Source: CAYUHK01 sp964475165
GTDB taxonomy: Bacteria > Verrucomicrobiota > Kiritimatiellia > JAAZAB01
NCBI GenBank assembly: GCA_964475165.1
Contig: CAYYVN010000003.1
Coordinates: forward strand, 1-64,000
Reading direction: 5' to 3'
DNA length: 64,000 bases
In this document: positions 27,828 to 35,229 of the stretch, one piece after another
Layout of the letters: each line of letters begins with the position of its first letter
How positions within the stretch are numbered: the stretch's first letter is position 1
Program-made: the position numbers and the translations under genes
Notes under the pieces: model-generated
Database searches by the model: none
Told to the model about the DNA's origin: nothing
The model's input: the letters and a program-made list of their open reading frames with translations, nothing else

Positions 27828-28402
27828 TCAGATTTTTTGACCTGCTCTTTTCCTTGCTGGGCTTGATACTCGGCCTGCCCCTCATAATCATCCTGGCCCT
27901 GCTGACCTGGATTGATACGGGGGATCCCCTCTTCAGACAAAAGCGGGTCGGCCGGCACCTGCAACCTTTTACCCTGATGAAGTTCCAAACCATGAAAAGA
28001 AACAGCCCAGCCGTGGCCACCCATCTGGTCAATGCCGCCGCGATTACGCCCCTGGGCCGCTTCCTGCGTAAAACCAAACTGGATGAATTACCGCAACTCT
28101 GGAATGTATTGACGGGCGAGATGAGCCTGGTGGGGCCGCGGCCCTGCTTATTTAATCAGACCGAACTGATCTTCGAACGCGAGAAACGAGGGATCTTCGA
28201 GGCCCGCCCCGGCATTACCGGCCTGGCGCAACTAAAGGGCATTGATATGTCCACCCCGCTGCTCCTGGCCGAGACCGATCTGCAAATGCTGATGCACCTG
28301 GGGCTCAGCGATTATTTTCGTTTTATAGGCCTGACGCTTTCCGGCCAGGAGGCCGGGCGCCTCAAGCTGCACCGCTTGCCCGCCGCATCACGCTGGCCAT
28401 GA
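27821..28402 (+). CDS. Monotopic phosphoglycosyl transferase (initiating sugar transferase)
   Basis: This 193-residue member of the bacterial sugar-transferase (PglC/WcaJ C-terminal) family transfers a sugar-1-phosphate to undecaprenyl phosphate to begin repeat-unit assembly. One N-terminal re-entrant hydrophobic segment (DLLFSLLGLILGLPLIIILALL) is followed by KRVGRHLQPFTLMKFQTM and the catalytic DE dyad in KLDELPQLWNVLTGEMSLVGPRP. PGITGLAQLKG follows. It is a short, single-domain form. The last 41 bp overlap the 3' end of the convergent aminotransferase gene. Confidence 0.92.
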   Translation: MLIRFFDLLFSLLGLILGLPLIIILALLTWIDTGDPLFRQKRVGRHLQPFTLMKFQTMKRNSPAVATHLVNAAAITPLGRFLRKTKLDELPQLWNVLTGEMSLVGPRPCLFNQTELIFEREKRGIFEARPGITGLAQLKGIDMSTPLLLAETDLQMLMHLGLSDYFRFIGLTLSGQEAGRLKLHRLPAASRWP

Positions 28403-29549
28403 CCTCCACCGCGGCCAGGATATCGGATTCCTCCAAGGTCGGATGCACCAGAAACATCAGTGCGGTTTCACCCAGGCGCCGCGCCACAGGCAAGCGCGTC
28501 GCCGGGCCCAAGCCATGCCGGGCAAAAGCTTTTTCCAAATAAATTTCGCTGCAACTGCCGCTCTGGCATGGCACCCCAGCACGAGTCATTTCAACCATGA
28601 TTCGATCCCGATCCCAATCCGGTTGCAGGCGTTCCGGACGAATAAACACATAATACTTGTAATAGGAATGATAGGCTTCCGGCGGTGGCGCGGTAACGCG
28701 CAGGGCGGACAAATCTTCGAACGCCTTGGTCAACAATGCAGCAAAATGACGGCGGCGCTCCACCCAAGGCCCAAGTTTTTTTAGAATTATGCGACCGATG
28801 GCGGCTTGCATTTCGGTCATGCGCCAGTTACTGCCAAAATCCTCATGCAACCAACGGAAGCCCGGCGGATGCTGGCGATGATGAACAGCTTCGAAGTTCT
28901 TGCCATGATCCTTATAGGCCCAGGCTTTTTCCCACAGCTGATCATCAGCTGTCACCAGCATCCCGCCTTCGCCGCCAGTGGTCAAAATTTTATCTTGGCA
29001 AAAGGAGAAAGCGGCCACATGCCCAAATGATCCCACCGGTCTCCCCTGATAAGCCGCGCCATGCGCCTGGGCGCAATCCTCGAGAACTTTCAGGCCATGC
29101 CGCTCCGCCAGTTTCATAATGGCAACCATATTGCATGGCCAGCCTGCCAGATGCACCGGAATAATGGCCTTCGTCCGCGGCGAAAGTACGGCCGCAATCG
29201 AGTCCGCCGTGATATTTTGGCTATCGGGATCCACATCGGCAAACACGGGCGTGGCGCCCAGGGTTACCACGCAACTGGCCGATGCCATAAAAGACCGCGG
29301 AGTGACCACCACCTCATCGCCCGGGCCGATGCCCAGCACCCGTAGCCCTAATTCCAACGCCAAGGTCCCGTTGGCCAAGGCCACAGCATGGCGGACGCCG
29401 GTAAGAGCGGCAAACTCTCTTTCAAAATTACGCCCCTCCTCGCCAGTCCAATAGTTCACCTTTCCGGAACGCAACACATGGGCCACCGCTTCAATTTCGT
29501 CCGCCGCGAAAACGGGCCAGGCCGCATAGCGTTTGGATAGCTTGGGCAT
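28362..29549 (-). CDS. DegT/DnrJ/EryC1/StrS family sugar aminotransferase (PglE/EpsN-like)
   Basis: This 395-residue PLP-dependent aminotransferase makes 4-amino nucleotide sugars from 4-keto intermediates. The Schiff-base lysine is in FCQDKILTTGGEGG (K187), with VEDCAQAHG-like VLEDCAQAHGA before it. The start at 29549 was chosen over an upstream ATG because AGAGGAAGAG lies 8 nt before it. It follows a PglD-like acetyltransferase (4 bp gap) and a PglC-like transferase, the same order as bacillosamine-type modules. The 4,6-dehydratase (PglF/CapD type) such a pathway needs is not in this window. Confidence 0.92.
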   Translation of the reverse strand: MPKLSKRYAAWPVFAADEIEAVAHVLRSGKVNYWTGEEGRNFEREFAALTGVRHAVALANGTLALELGLRVLGIGPGDEVVVTPRSFMASASCVVTLGATPVFADVDPDSQNITADSIAAVLSPRTKAIIPVHLAGWPCNMVAIMKLAERHGLKVLEDCAQAHGAAYQGRPVGSFGHVAAFSFCQDKILTTGGEGGMLVTADDQLWEKAWAYKDHGKNFEAVHHRQHPPGFRWLHEDFGSNWRMTEMQAAIGRIILKKLGPWVERRRHFAALLTKAFEDLSALRVTAPPPEAYHSYYKYYVFIRPERLQPDWDRDRIMVEMTRAGVPCQSGSCSEIYLEKAFARHGLGPATRLPVARRLGETALMFLVHPTLEESDILAAVEVMASVMRRASGAA

Positions 29550-29553
29550 TAAA

Positions 29554-30195
29554 TTATCTCTTCCTCTTAAGAGGGCGTGCCGGGACACCCACCGCCGTTA
29601 TGTGGGCAGGTATATCGCGAACCACCGCCGCACCAGCGCCAATGCAGGACCAGGCGCCAATGGTGATCCCCGGAATGACCACCGCGCCCGTCCCCAAAAA
29701 GGCCCCTTCCCCCACATTAACATTGCCGGCCAAATGAATACCCGGACTAAGCTGAACATAATTTTCTAACTGGCAGTTGTGATCAACAGTAGCTCCGGTG
29801 TTAATGATAACATGATCTCCCACTTGTGCTTCTGGCTGAATAATCGCGCCAGCGCAGACCATAGTCCCCGCGCCCAGCACAACCGAAGGATGCACATAGG
29901 CCACGGGATGAATGACGGTCTGCCAATGGACTTTCGGGTATTGGCGAACTATCGCTTGCCGCGTCAAATTGTCGCCGATGGCCGCCACCGCATTAATTTT
30001 AGAGCCATCGCGCAAGTCGGAAATGGGTCCGCTAATCGGCACACCCAGCAAGCTTTGGCCCCATAACGACCGAGCATCATCCAAAACACATTTAACCTCA
30101 AAACCCGCCTCTTGTAGAGTGCTGAGCACCACTCTGCCGAGGCCGCCGGCGCCGATAACGATCACTGCCCCTATGTTTTTCTTGGTTTTTTTCAT
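29554..30195 (-). CDS. Sugar O/N-acyltransferase, NeuD/PglD family
   Basis: This 213-residue protein has an N-terminal Rossmann-like sugar-nucleotide binding part (VIVIGAGGLGRVVL) and a C-terminal left-handed beta-helix built from hexapeptide repeats (VVLGAGTMVCAGAIIQPEAQVGD). The catalytic His of PglD-type enzymes is in TVDHNCQ (H139). Expected role: acetylation of the 4-amino group made by the neighbouring aminotransferase, using acetyl-CoA in the cytoplasm. It is 2 bp from the PglC-like gene upstream and 4 bp from the aminotransferase downstream. Confidence 0.9.
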   Translation of the reverse strand: MKKTKKNIGAVIVIGAGGLGRVVLSTLQEAGFEVKCVLDDARSLWGQSLLGVPISGPISDLRDGSKINAVAAIGDNLTRQAIVRQYPKVHWQTVIHPVAYVHPSVVLGAGTMVCAGAIIQPEAQVGDHVIINTGATVDHNCQLENYVQLSPGIHLAGNVNVGEGAFLGTGAVVIPGITIGAWSCIGAGAAVVRDIPAHITAVGVPARPLKRKR

Positions 30196-30197
30196 TT

Positions 30198-30836
30198 TTA
30201 TATCTGTTTTGAAGCAGACCCCGATTGTCCCATAAATTCCGGCATTGTGGAATGCCCCGGCTGATTAATCCCCCGGCCGCTTAAGACTATCCAGACTGTC
30301 TTCAAAAGAATAAAACAATCCCCTCGACAGGATAGGTTGTCCACATACCAGATATCCAGAGCGAACCTTTTATCCCAGGTGATGGCATTGCGGCCATTCA
30401 CCTGCGCCCAACCGGTCAAACCGGGCTTGACCTCATGCCGCCGGGCTTGTTCCGGTGAATAACGAGACAAATACACCATGTGTAACGGGCGCGGGCCGAC
30501 CAGCGACATATCGCCCTTAAAAACATTAAACAACTCTGGCAATTCGTCCAGACTGGTGGCGCGCAGCCAGCGGCCGAATTTAGTCAGGCGTTCGGCATCC
30601 GGCAACAATTGACCGTTAGCGTTACGAGTATCCGACATCGTGCGGAACTTTAGCAATAAAAAAGGTTTTCCCTTAAGTCCGGGGCGTAGCTGGCAAAAGA
30701 GCACCGGACGGCCGATACAAATCAGCGCCACGCCCCAGATAAGCAGCATCAATGGCAAAGCGACGCAGATCGCACCGCTTACTGCTATTAAATCGAAAAT
30801 CCGCTTGCCGTATTGACGATAGAATCTCATAGCCAA
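30198..30836 (-). CDS. Monotopic phosphoglycosyl transferase (PglC/EpsL-like)
   Basis: This 212-residue sugar transferase is the second of this family in the locus. It has an N-terminal membrane segment (IFDLIAVSGAICVALPLMLLIWG), LRPGLKGKPFLLLKFRTM, the DE dyad in SLDELPELFNVFKGDMSLVGPRP and KPGLTGWAQVNGRN. It probably primes the glycan with the acetamido sugar produced by the two genes behind it. Leader: 207 bp separate it from the arsR gene, with an operator-like palindrome at the far end. Confidence 0.92.
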   Translation of the reverse strand: MAMRFYRQYGKRIFDLIAVSGAICVALPLMLLIWGVALICIGRPVLFCQLRPGLKGKPFLLLKFRTMSDTRNANGQLLPDAERLTKFGRWLRATSLDELPELFNVFKGDMSLVGPRPLHMVYLSRYSPEQARRHEVKPGLTGWAQVNGRNAITWDKRFALDIWYVDNLSCRGDCFILLKTVWIVLSGRGINQPGHSTMPEFMGQSGSASKQI

Positions 30837-31022
30837 CCTGGGTGGCGCCCTCAGCTCCGAAACTTGTGGCGGAACGGATAGCGCGCTCCTACATCATGCC
30901 GGTTCATCTTCGCCGCAGAAACATGCTATGATTTCCGGCGGTTAACGCCCCATTCCCCGTCATAATATCCTGATAACGCTGACACACAAGCGCCCTTTAC
31001 GCCCTCCGCCCGCCCTGAAAAC

Positions 31023-31050
31023 ATTCCAACATTCTGCAGAATATTAGAAT
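31023..31050. promoter_or_regulatory. Operator-like inverted repeat at the 3' end of arsR
   Basis: ATTCCAACATTCT is followed by GC and AGAATATTAGAAT. The right arm differs at two positions from the perfect copy at 31441-31468. It covers the last codons and stop of the arsR-type gene and stands 187 bp before the pglC-like start. It is probably a second binding site of the same regulator. Confidence 0.6.
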
Positions 31051-31310
31051 TTTTTCATGAACTCCAAGAAGAATCGACCGTAAGGCGAAAGGAAATGTTT
31101 TACCCGCCGCCCCTGGTATTTTTTATTTAAAAGGCCGGCCTGAACCAGCACGCGGGTGTGCTGTGAAATGGTTTTAAAGTTTGCGCGCAGCGCGCTGGCA
31201 AGATCGTCAACCGTCGGCCCCGTGTTTTTCTCAACAGCCCGCAAAATGGCAATGCGCCGATGGTTCGCCGCCCCTTTAAAATATCGCTCCAATTGCTTTG
31301 GCGTTTTCAT
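31044..31310 (-). CDS. ArsR-type winged-helix transcriptional regulator
   Basis: This 88-residue single-domain winged helix protein shows the ArsR-like pattern: RRIAILRAVEKNTGPTVDDLASALRANFKTISQHTRVLVQAGLLNKKYQGRRVKHFLSPYG. The recognition helix is in KTISQHTRVLVQAGL and the wing in KYQGRRVKHFL. There is no metal-site CxC, so it is not an obvious metal sensor. A perfect palindrome overlaps a consensus promoter 131-166 bp upstream and a second copy overlaps its own stop codon. Autoregulation and control of the following pglC-like operon are therefore likely. No effector domain is visible. Confidence 0.85.
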   Translation of the reverse strand: MKTPKQLERYFKGAANHRRIAILRAVEKNTGPTVDDLASALRANFKTISQHTRVLVQAGLLNKKYQGRRVKHFLSPYGRFFLEFMKKF

Positions 31311-31323
31311 ATTTGTTTTTCCC

Positions 31324-31416
31324 TTAAATCCCGCGGCGGAACTGCGGGCAGTTCACCATAGCAAGCTTCGTGTAAGCGGAGGCGACCTTATCTATCGTCC
31401 TGTTGGGGCGAATCAT
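31324..31416 (-). CDS. Possible 30-residue leader peptide before arsR
   Basis: An ATG-started frame of 30 codons (MIRPNRTIDKVAS... ending QFRRGI) lies between the arsR promoter and the arsR start, 13 bp before it. The Shine-Dalgarno is poor (TGAAGAA). It may be chance, or a leader ORF that couples translation. Confidence 0.25.
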   Translation of the reverse strand: MIRPNRTIDKVASAYTKLAMVNCPQFRRGI

Positions 31417-31440
31417 TTCTTCAGCAACTCTTAATTTAAT

Positions 31441-31468
31441 ATTCCAACATTCTACAGAATGTTGGAAT
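31441..31468. promoter_or_regulatory. Perfect palindromic operator over the arsR promoter
   Basis: ATTCCAACATTCT, a 2-nt centre (AC) and the exact reverse complement AGAATGTTGGAAT. The arms are 13 bp with no mismatch. The right part of the promoter spacer and the whole -10 of the minus-strand promoter lie inside it, so a bound dimer would block polymerase. Confidence 0.8.
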
Positions 31469-31476
31469 ACTGTCAA
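31449..31476 (-). promoter_or_regulatory. arsR promoter
   Basis: On the minus strand TTGACA (31476-31471), a 16-nt spacer and TAGAAT (31454-31449). It is the closest match to consensus seen in the window. The transcript would carry a leader of about 130 nt before the arsR start. Confidence 0.7.
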
Positions 31477-31501
31477 GATGAATTTGGGGTTGGGCGAAGG
31501 A

Positions 31502-31555
31502 TGAGAGGGATTATGAGATGCCGTCGGGTTTAAGATACAGCCCCACCCCCTCTCA
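31502..31555. repeat. Long-loop inverted repeat between a GT gene and arsR
   Basis: TGAGAGGG (31502-31509) and its exact complement CCCTCTCA (31548-31555) are separated by 38 nt. There is no T-run. Role unknown; it may be a transcript-processing or attenuation structure at the end of the upstream glycosyltransferase operon. Confidence 0.35.
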
Positions 31556-31571
31556 CCAGCGGCGGATATTT

Positions 31572-32792
31572 TCATGAAGAATGCGCAGCAACTGCCTGAA
31601 GCAAGACCGCTTCCAACTCTTTTGCCAATTTGTCGCGATGGAAGCGCTCCACGGCCAGCGCACGGGCCGCCGTTCCGGCACGCGCCAGCCATTCTTTATT
31701 GTTCAGCGCCTGCACAATCTGGCGGGCGGAGCTTATCGCGTCAACAGGATGAAGGACCAGGCCGGCACCGGTTTTTTGAATCAAATCCGCCTGCCATCCA
31801 CCATAATTAATCGCGACAGGTTTTCCGGCGGCCAATATGTCAAAAAATTTATTGGCTGAATTGGCCCACATTGCTTTGGTATCAATAAACACCGAAAAGG
31901 CCATATCGGCGGCGGCGAGCCAGCCGGGCATGAATTCTTTGGGGATTTTAGGCATCACAAACAAATTATTCCCAAAAACCCCCAGTTTTTTCGCTTCTTC
32001 ATGTAGTTTTTTTTCGCCTATTCCTTCGCCGATAATTAAGATTCTAACCTCCTTATCCAAATCCCCTACGGCGGCGGCAATCCTGGCAAGGTAATCCACT
32101 CCGTTCACTGTTCCGATGGTCCCCGCATAGATAACGAGCGGCCTGTCTTGCAGCCAGGGATATTGTTGCCTGAGCAGTTTTCCCGGCTCAGGGCCGGTAT
32201 TAAAAAAATCAATATCGCAACCGTTCGGTATGACGGTTACGCGTTCCGCGGGGTATCCTGTTTTAATAACACCTTCTTTCATGCCGGGTGAAAGCACCAC
32301 GATATGCCGGGAATTATGATACGCGAAACGCTCCAGCCAACGCGCGGCCATTTTTAAGACGGGTGATTTCAGGGCACCGACGGCAATCGGCACTTCCGGC
32401 CATAAATCACGCACTTCAAACACCATGGGGATCCGGTTACGCCGCGCGGCATAGACCGCCGACAGGGCAATCGTCAAGGGCGTGCTGGTGGCAAAGATTA
32501 TATCACCGCCAAGTGACGCCGCCTTACGCGCGGCGGCAAATGCAAACCGACAGAAGGCTTTGATACGCGCCGGATATTTCATGCGGTTAGAATATGGCAC
32601 CGGCAACCAATGAACCTGAATGCCGGCATCTTCGGTCCGGTACCAGCCCCGGCGGTTATCGTCTTTACGCCAGGAAGTAACCATATGCACTTCATGCCCC
32701 GCGGCCGTCAGGCGGCGCGCCATTTCATAAGAGCGGGTGCCGCCGGCCATGGTCGGCGTGTTGAAATACTGGTGCAGATATATTATTTTCAT
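31572..32792 (-). CDS. Glycosyltransferase family 4 (WbuB/WcaI-like)
   Basis: This 406-residue GT-B enzyme has the N-terminal MKIIYLHQYFNTPTMAGGTRSYEMARRL with the glycine loop, FEVRDLWPEVPI at the inter-domain region, and VIYAGTIGTVNGVDYL in the nucleotide-binding half. The usual EX7E region reads SANKFFDILAAGKPVAINYGG, with Asp at the second acidic position. It is similar to WbuB-type transferases adding amino or N-acetyl fucosamine sugars; substrate is inference. Its start overlaps the stop of the next upstream GT (ATGA). Confidence 0.88.
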   Translation of the reverse strand: MKIIYLHQYFNTPTMAGGTRSYEMARRLTAAGHEVHMVTSWRKDDNRRGWYRTEDAGIQVHWLPVPYSNRMKYPARIKAFCRFAFAAARKAASLGGDIIFATSTPLTIALSAVYAARRNRIPMVFEVRDLWPEVPIAVGALKSPVLKMAARWLERFAYHNSRHIVVLSPGMKEGVIKTGYPAERVTVIPNGCDIDFFNTGPEPGKLLRQQYPWLQDRPLVIYAGTIGTVNGVDYLARIAAAVGDLDKEVRILIIGEGIGEKKLHEEAKKLGVFGNNLFVMPKIPKEFMPGWLAAADMAFSVFIDTKAMWANSANKFFDILAAGKPVAINYGGWQADLIQKTGAGLVLHPVDAISSARQIVQALNNKEWLARAGTAARALAVERFHRDKLAKELEAVLLQAVAAHSS

Positions 32793-33928
32793 GGAGTTGA
32801 TTTATTCGGCGATTTATGACCGAATAAGCGCTCGTAGAGCGCCCTGAGTTTAACCGACTCCTTTTCCCAGTTATATTTCTCAACCACGGCTTGGCGGCCG
32901 CGTTGCCCCATAGCGGCGGCTTCCTGTGGATGATCCAAGATCCATTGCATAGCCGCGGCGATGGCGCCCACATCCAGCGGATCCACCAGCAATCCGCACT
33001 GGTGGCTCTCGATTATCTCACGCCAGAGCGGAAAATCCGAGGCGATCACCGGAATGCCCGCGGCCATATATTCAAACATCTTTACCGTTTGATTGGATAA
33101 AAAATTGGGCACGGGATGCAACACCACCAAGCCCGCCCGGGCTTGGCCCAGCAAAGCTGAGATTTGTGAGCGGGATTGCCAGCCAAGATAGACGACGCGG
33201 CGCCAGCCTGGCATTGAGGCTACCTCCCGCTCTAAGGCCTTGGACTCGAATCTACCGGCTAAGCTCAATTGAGCTTCGGGCTGTTCAACCCGTTCTATAG
33301 CCTGCAACATTTCGCGCGCGCCTCTGATAGCTGTTAGGCCACCGGCATAGGCAAACCAAACTGGGCGCGCAGAATACGGAGTTTCATTTTCGAATTTGAA
33401 TTCATCAAGAATGGGAAAGTTCTGTATCAGCTCAGTTTTAGATCCAGGAAAACAAGGCCGCATCTGACCAGGATTGGCCACCACGATACCCGTCAGCCAG
33501 ACGGCGCTCACTCTTTCCAATAACGAGCATAACCAAGCCACAACGCGCCGCGCGCGAAGCGGGAGGTATGGCTTGGATAATATTTGCTTGGGCAAATCCT
33601 CGTGCGCATCATATATAACCTGCATACCCAACATCCGGAAAATAAGAGCAAGCGGGAGCAGTTCCGCATCATGAAAATGCACCAGATCCGGGGAGAGCTT
33701 GCGGATAGCTCGATAGCCATCCCACCAGCTATAGATGAACCGCCCCCAGCGCGAGCCGCATTGGCGTTTGGGCAGAGGCAAGATCTGCACACCCTGAATA
33801 GTTTCCTGCCGTTCGGCTCGGGTGACCAGGGTCACATCATAGCCCTGGGCCGCAAGGGTCACGCACATTTTATAAAAGATCCGTGTATCGGGAAACTGAT
33901 GGACTGTTGTTAAATGCGCTACTTTCAT
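32789..33928 (-). CDS. Glycosyltransferase family 4
   Basis: This 379-residue GT-B fold enzyme has the N-terminal MKVAHLTTVHQFPDTRIFYKMCVTLA, VHFHDAELLPLAL and a DAHEDLPKQIL stretch. The C-terminal nucleotide-sugar part carries NFLSNQTVKMFEYMAAGIPVIASDFP. The HDAE motif and overall form resemble O-antigen transferases of the GT4 group. Its stop overlaps the ATG of the following GT. No Shine-Dalgarno is evident. The acceptor and donor cannot be told. Confidence 0.88.
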   Translation of the reverse strand: MKVAHLTTVHQFPDTRIFYKMCVTLAAQGYDVTLVTRAERQETIQGVQILPLPKRQCGSRWGRFIYSWWDGYRAIRKLSPDLVHFHDAELLPLALIFRMLGMQVIYDAHEDLPKQILSKPYLPLRARRVVAWLCSLLERVSAVWLTGIVVANPGQMRPCFPGSKTELIQNFPILDEFKFENETPYSARPVWFAYAGGLTAIRGAREMLQAIERVEQPEAQLSLAGRFESKALEREVASMPGWRRVVYLGWQSRSQISALLGQARAGLVVLHPVPNFLSNQTVKMFEYMAAGIPVIASDFPLWREIIESHQCGLLVDPLDVGAIAAAMQWILDHPQEAAAMGQRGRQAVVEKYNWEKESVKLRALYERLFGHKSPNKSTP

Positions 33929-34046
33929 GAGAACACTAAGCCCGGCCCGTTAACCGAATAGTATTTTTGACAAGATAACAGGATCCGATGAGGGGGCATA
34001 GGTTAAAATTCAGCCAGCAAGGATGCCGGGTGACTCATCGGCCAGC

Positions 34047-35228
34047 TCAACACCTTCTTTTATCCAAGATATCTTGATAGATATTGAGAAGCCTCCGGAT
34101 GAAGGGCTCTTGACCGAAACGCGCCAAACAGTCATTCCGGATATGTGCCGCATCATATTTATCAATATTTAAGCGCAGCTCGCGCATGGCTTCCGCCAGG
34201 GCCGCTATGTTTTGGGCTGGGATCAAAACCCCGTTATCCTGGTGCACTATATCTTCCGGCCCTCCTGAACGCGTGGCAATAACAGGTTTGCCGCAAGCCA
34301 GAGCCTCGATCAAGACCACCCCAAAGGTTTCGACTGTGCTGGAGAGGACGAAGGCATCGCAAGCGCTCATTTCCCGGAATACACTGGCACGATCCAGCCC
34401 GCCCAGGAAACAGACCTGCTCCGCTATCCCCAGTTCAGCGGCCAGCCTGATGAGATGCTGGCGCTCAAGACCAGTGCCGCCGATCCTAAGCTGCACGGCT
34501 TGCGCGCCCTTGAAAGCATCCGCGAAGGCTCTCAGAAGCCCGGCCTGATTTTTTTTGACATCTAAAGAAGCTATATTCAGAAAGGTGAACGAGGCTCCCC
34601 TCGCTGGCGGCTTTGGCAAGAGGCCTTGAGGATGCTCGAACCGCTCATCTAAAATATTGAAGATGGGCGTCAGCGGTGCGGCGGCAGCGCCGAAACGAGT
34701 TTGCAATAATTCGCCAAACTTGATGCTGACCACAGTTCTGGCATCCGCATTTTTCAGCACGGAACGGACCAGTCTGGCCTGATGTTTGGAAACCAGGTTC
34801 CGCGCAAAAGCGGAGCTATGCTCGGTGACCAGATAGGGAATACCGTATTTGGCCTTGATAGCTAAAGCCGCCAAGCCAGCGTAAAGACAGTTATGCGCAT
34901 GAATAATATCGGGCCGCCCCTGTTCCTTCAGATATCTGACGAATAGATGCAGATGCAAGCTGATCAGGCGTTTATAATAAATCTGATTGGCGATGCGGCC
35001 CGGTATGATCAATCTGATGAAATGCCTGTAGACCATAACGCCAGCCTCATTTTCAAAGGGCCGATAGGGATAAGGGGTCAACAGCTTGCGAAACGGCACA
35101 AAGCCGGCCGATACAATGCCCACCTTGATGCCGCGCCGCTTGAGTGGATGCGCCTGCTGGCGTTGGAAAATCCCGCTCAAGGATTCCGGCGCCAGATAAT
35201 TTTGGAAGGGCAGAATCAATATATGCAT
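34047..35228 (-). CDS. Glycosyltransferase family 4
   Basis: This 393-residue GT-B enzyme has HILILPFQNYLAPESLSGIFQRQQAHPLKRRG at its N-terminus, IIHAHNCLYAGLAAL, TEHSSAFARN, and a clear EX7E motif in VETFGVVLIEALACGKPVIATRSGGPEDIV. The start was moved to 35228, where the conserved beta strand begins; a longer frame would run into the polymerase gene. It ends 118 bp before the next GT, with no structure noted in that gap. Confidence 0.88.
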   Translation of the reverse strand: MHILILPFQNYLAPESLSGIFQRQQAHPLKRRGIKVGIVSAGFVPFRKLLTPYPYRPFENEAGVMVYRHFIRLIIPGRIANQIYYKRLISLHLHLFVRYLKEQGRPDIIHAHNCLYAGLAALAIKAKYGIPYLVTEHSSAFARNLVSKHQARLVRSVLKNADARTVVSIKFGELLQTRFGAAAAPLTPIFNILDERFEHPQGLLPKPPARGASFTFLNIASLDVKKNQAGLLRAFADAFKGAQAVQLRIGGTGLERQHLIRLAAELGIAEQVCFLGGLDRASVFREMSACDAFVLSSTVETFGVVLIEALACGKPVIATRSGGPEDIVHQDNGVLIPAQNIAALAEAMRELRLNIDKYDAAHIRNDCLARFGQEPFIRRLLNIYQDILDKRRC

Positions 35229-35229
35229 C

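Noticed and set aside
31324..31692. 122-codon minus-strand frame spanning the arsR promoter and the end of the GT gene
   Set aside because: Its 5' part overlaps the supported glycosyltransferase gene and it runs through the operator. Only the last 30 codons are kept as a weak leader-ORF candidate.
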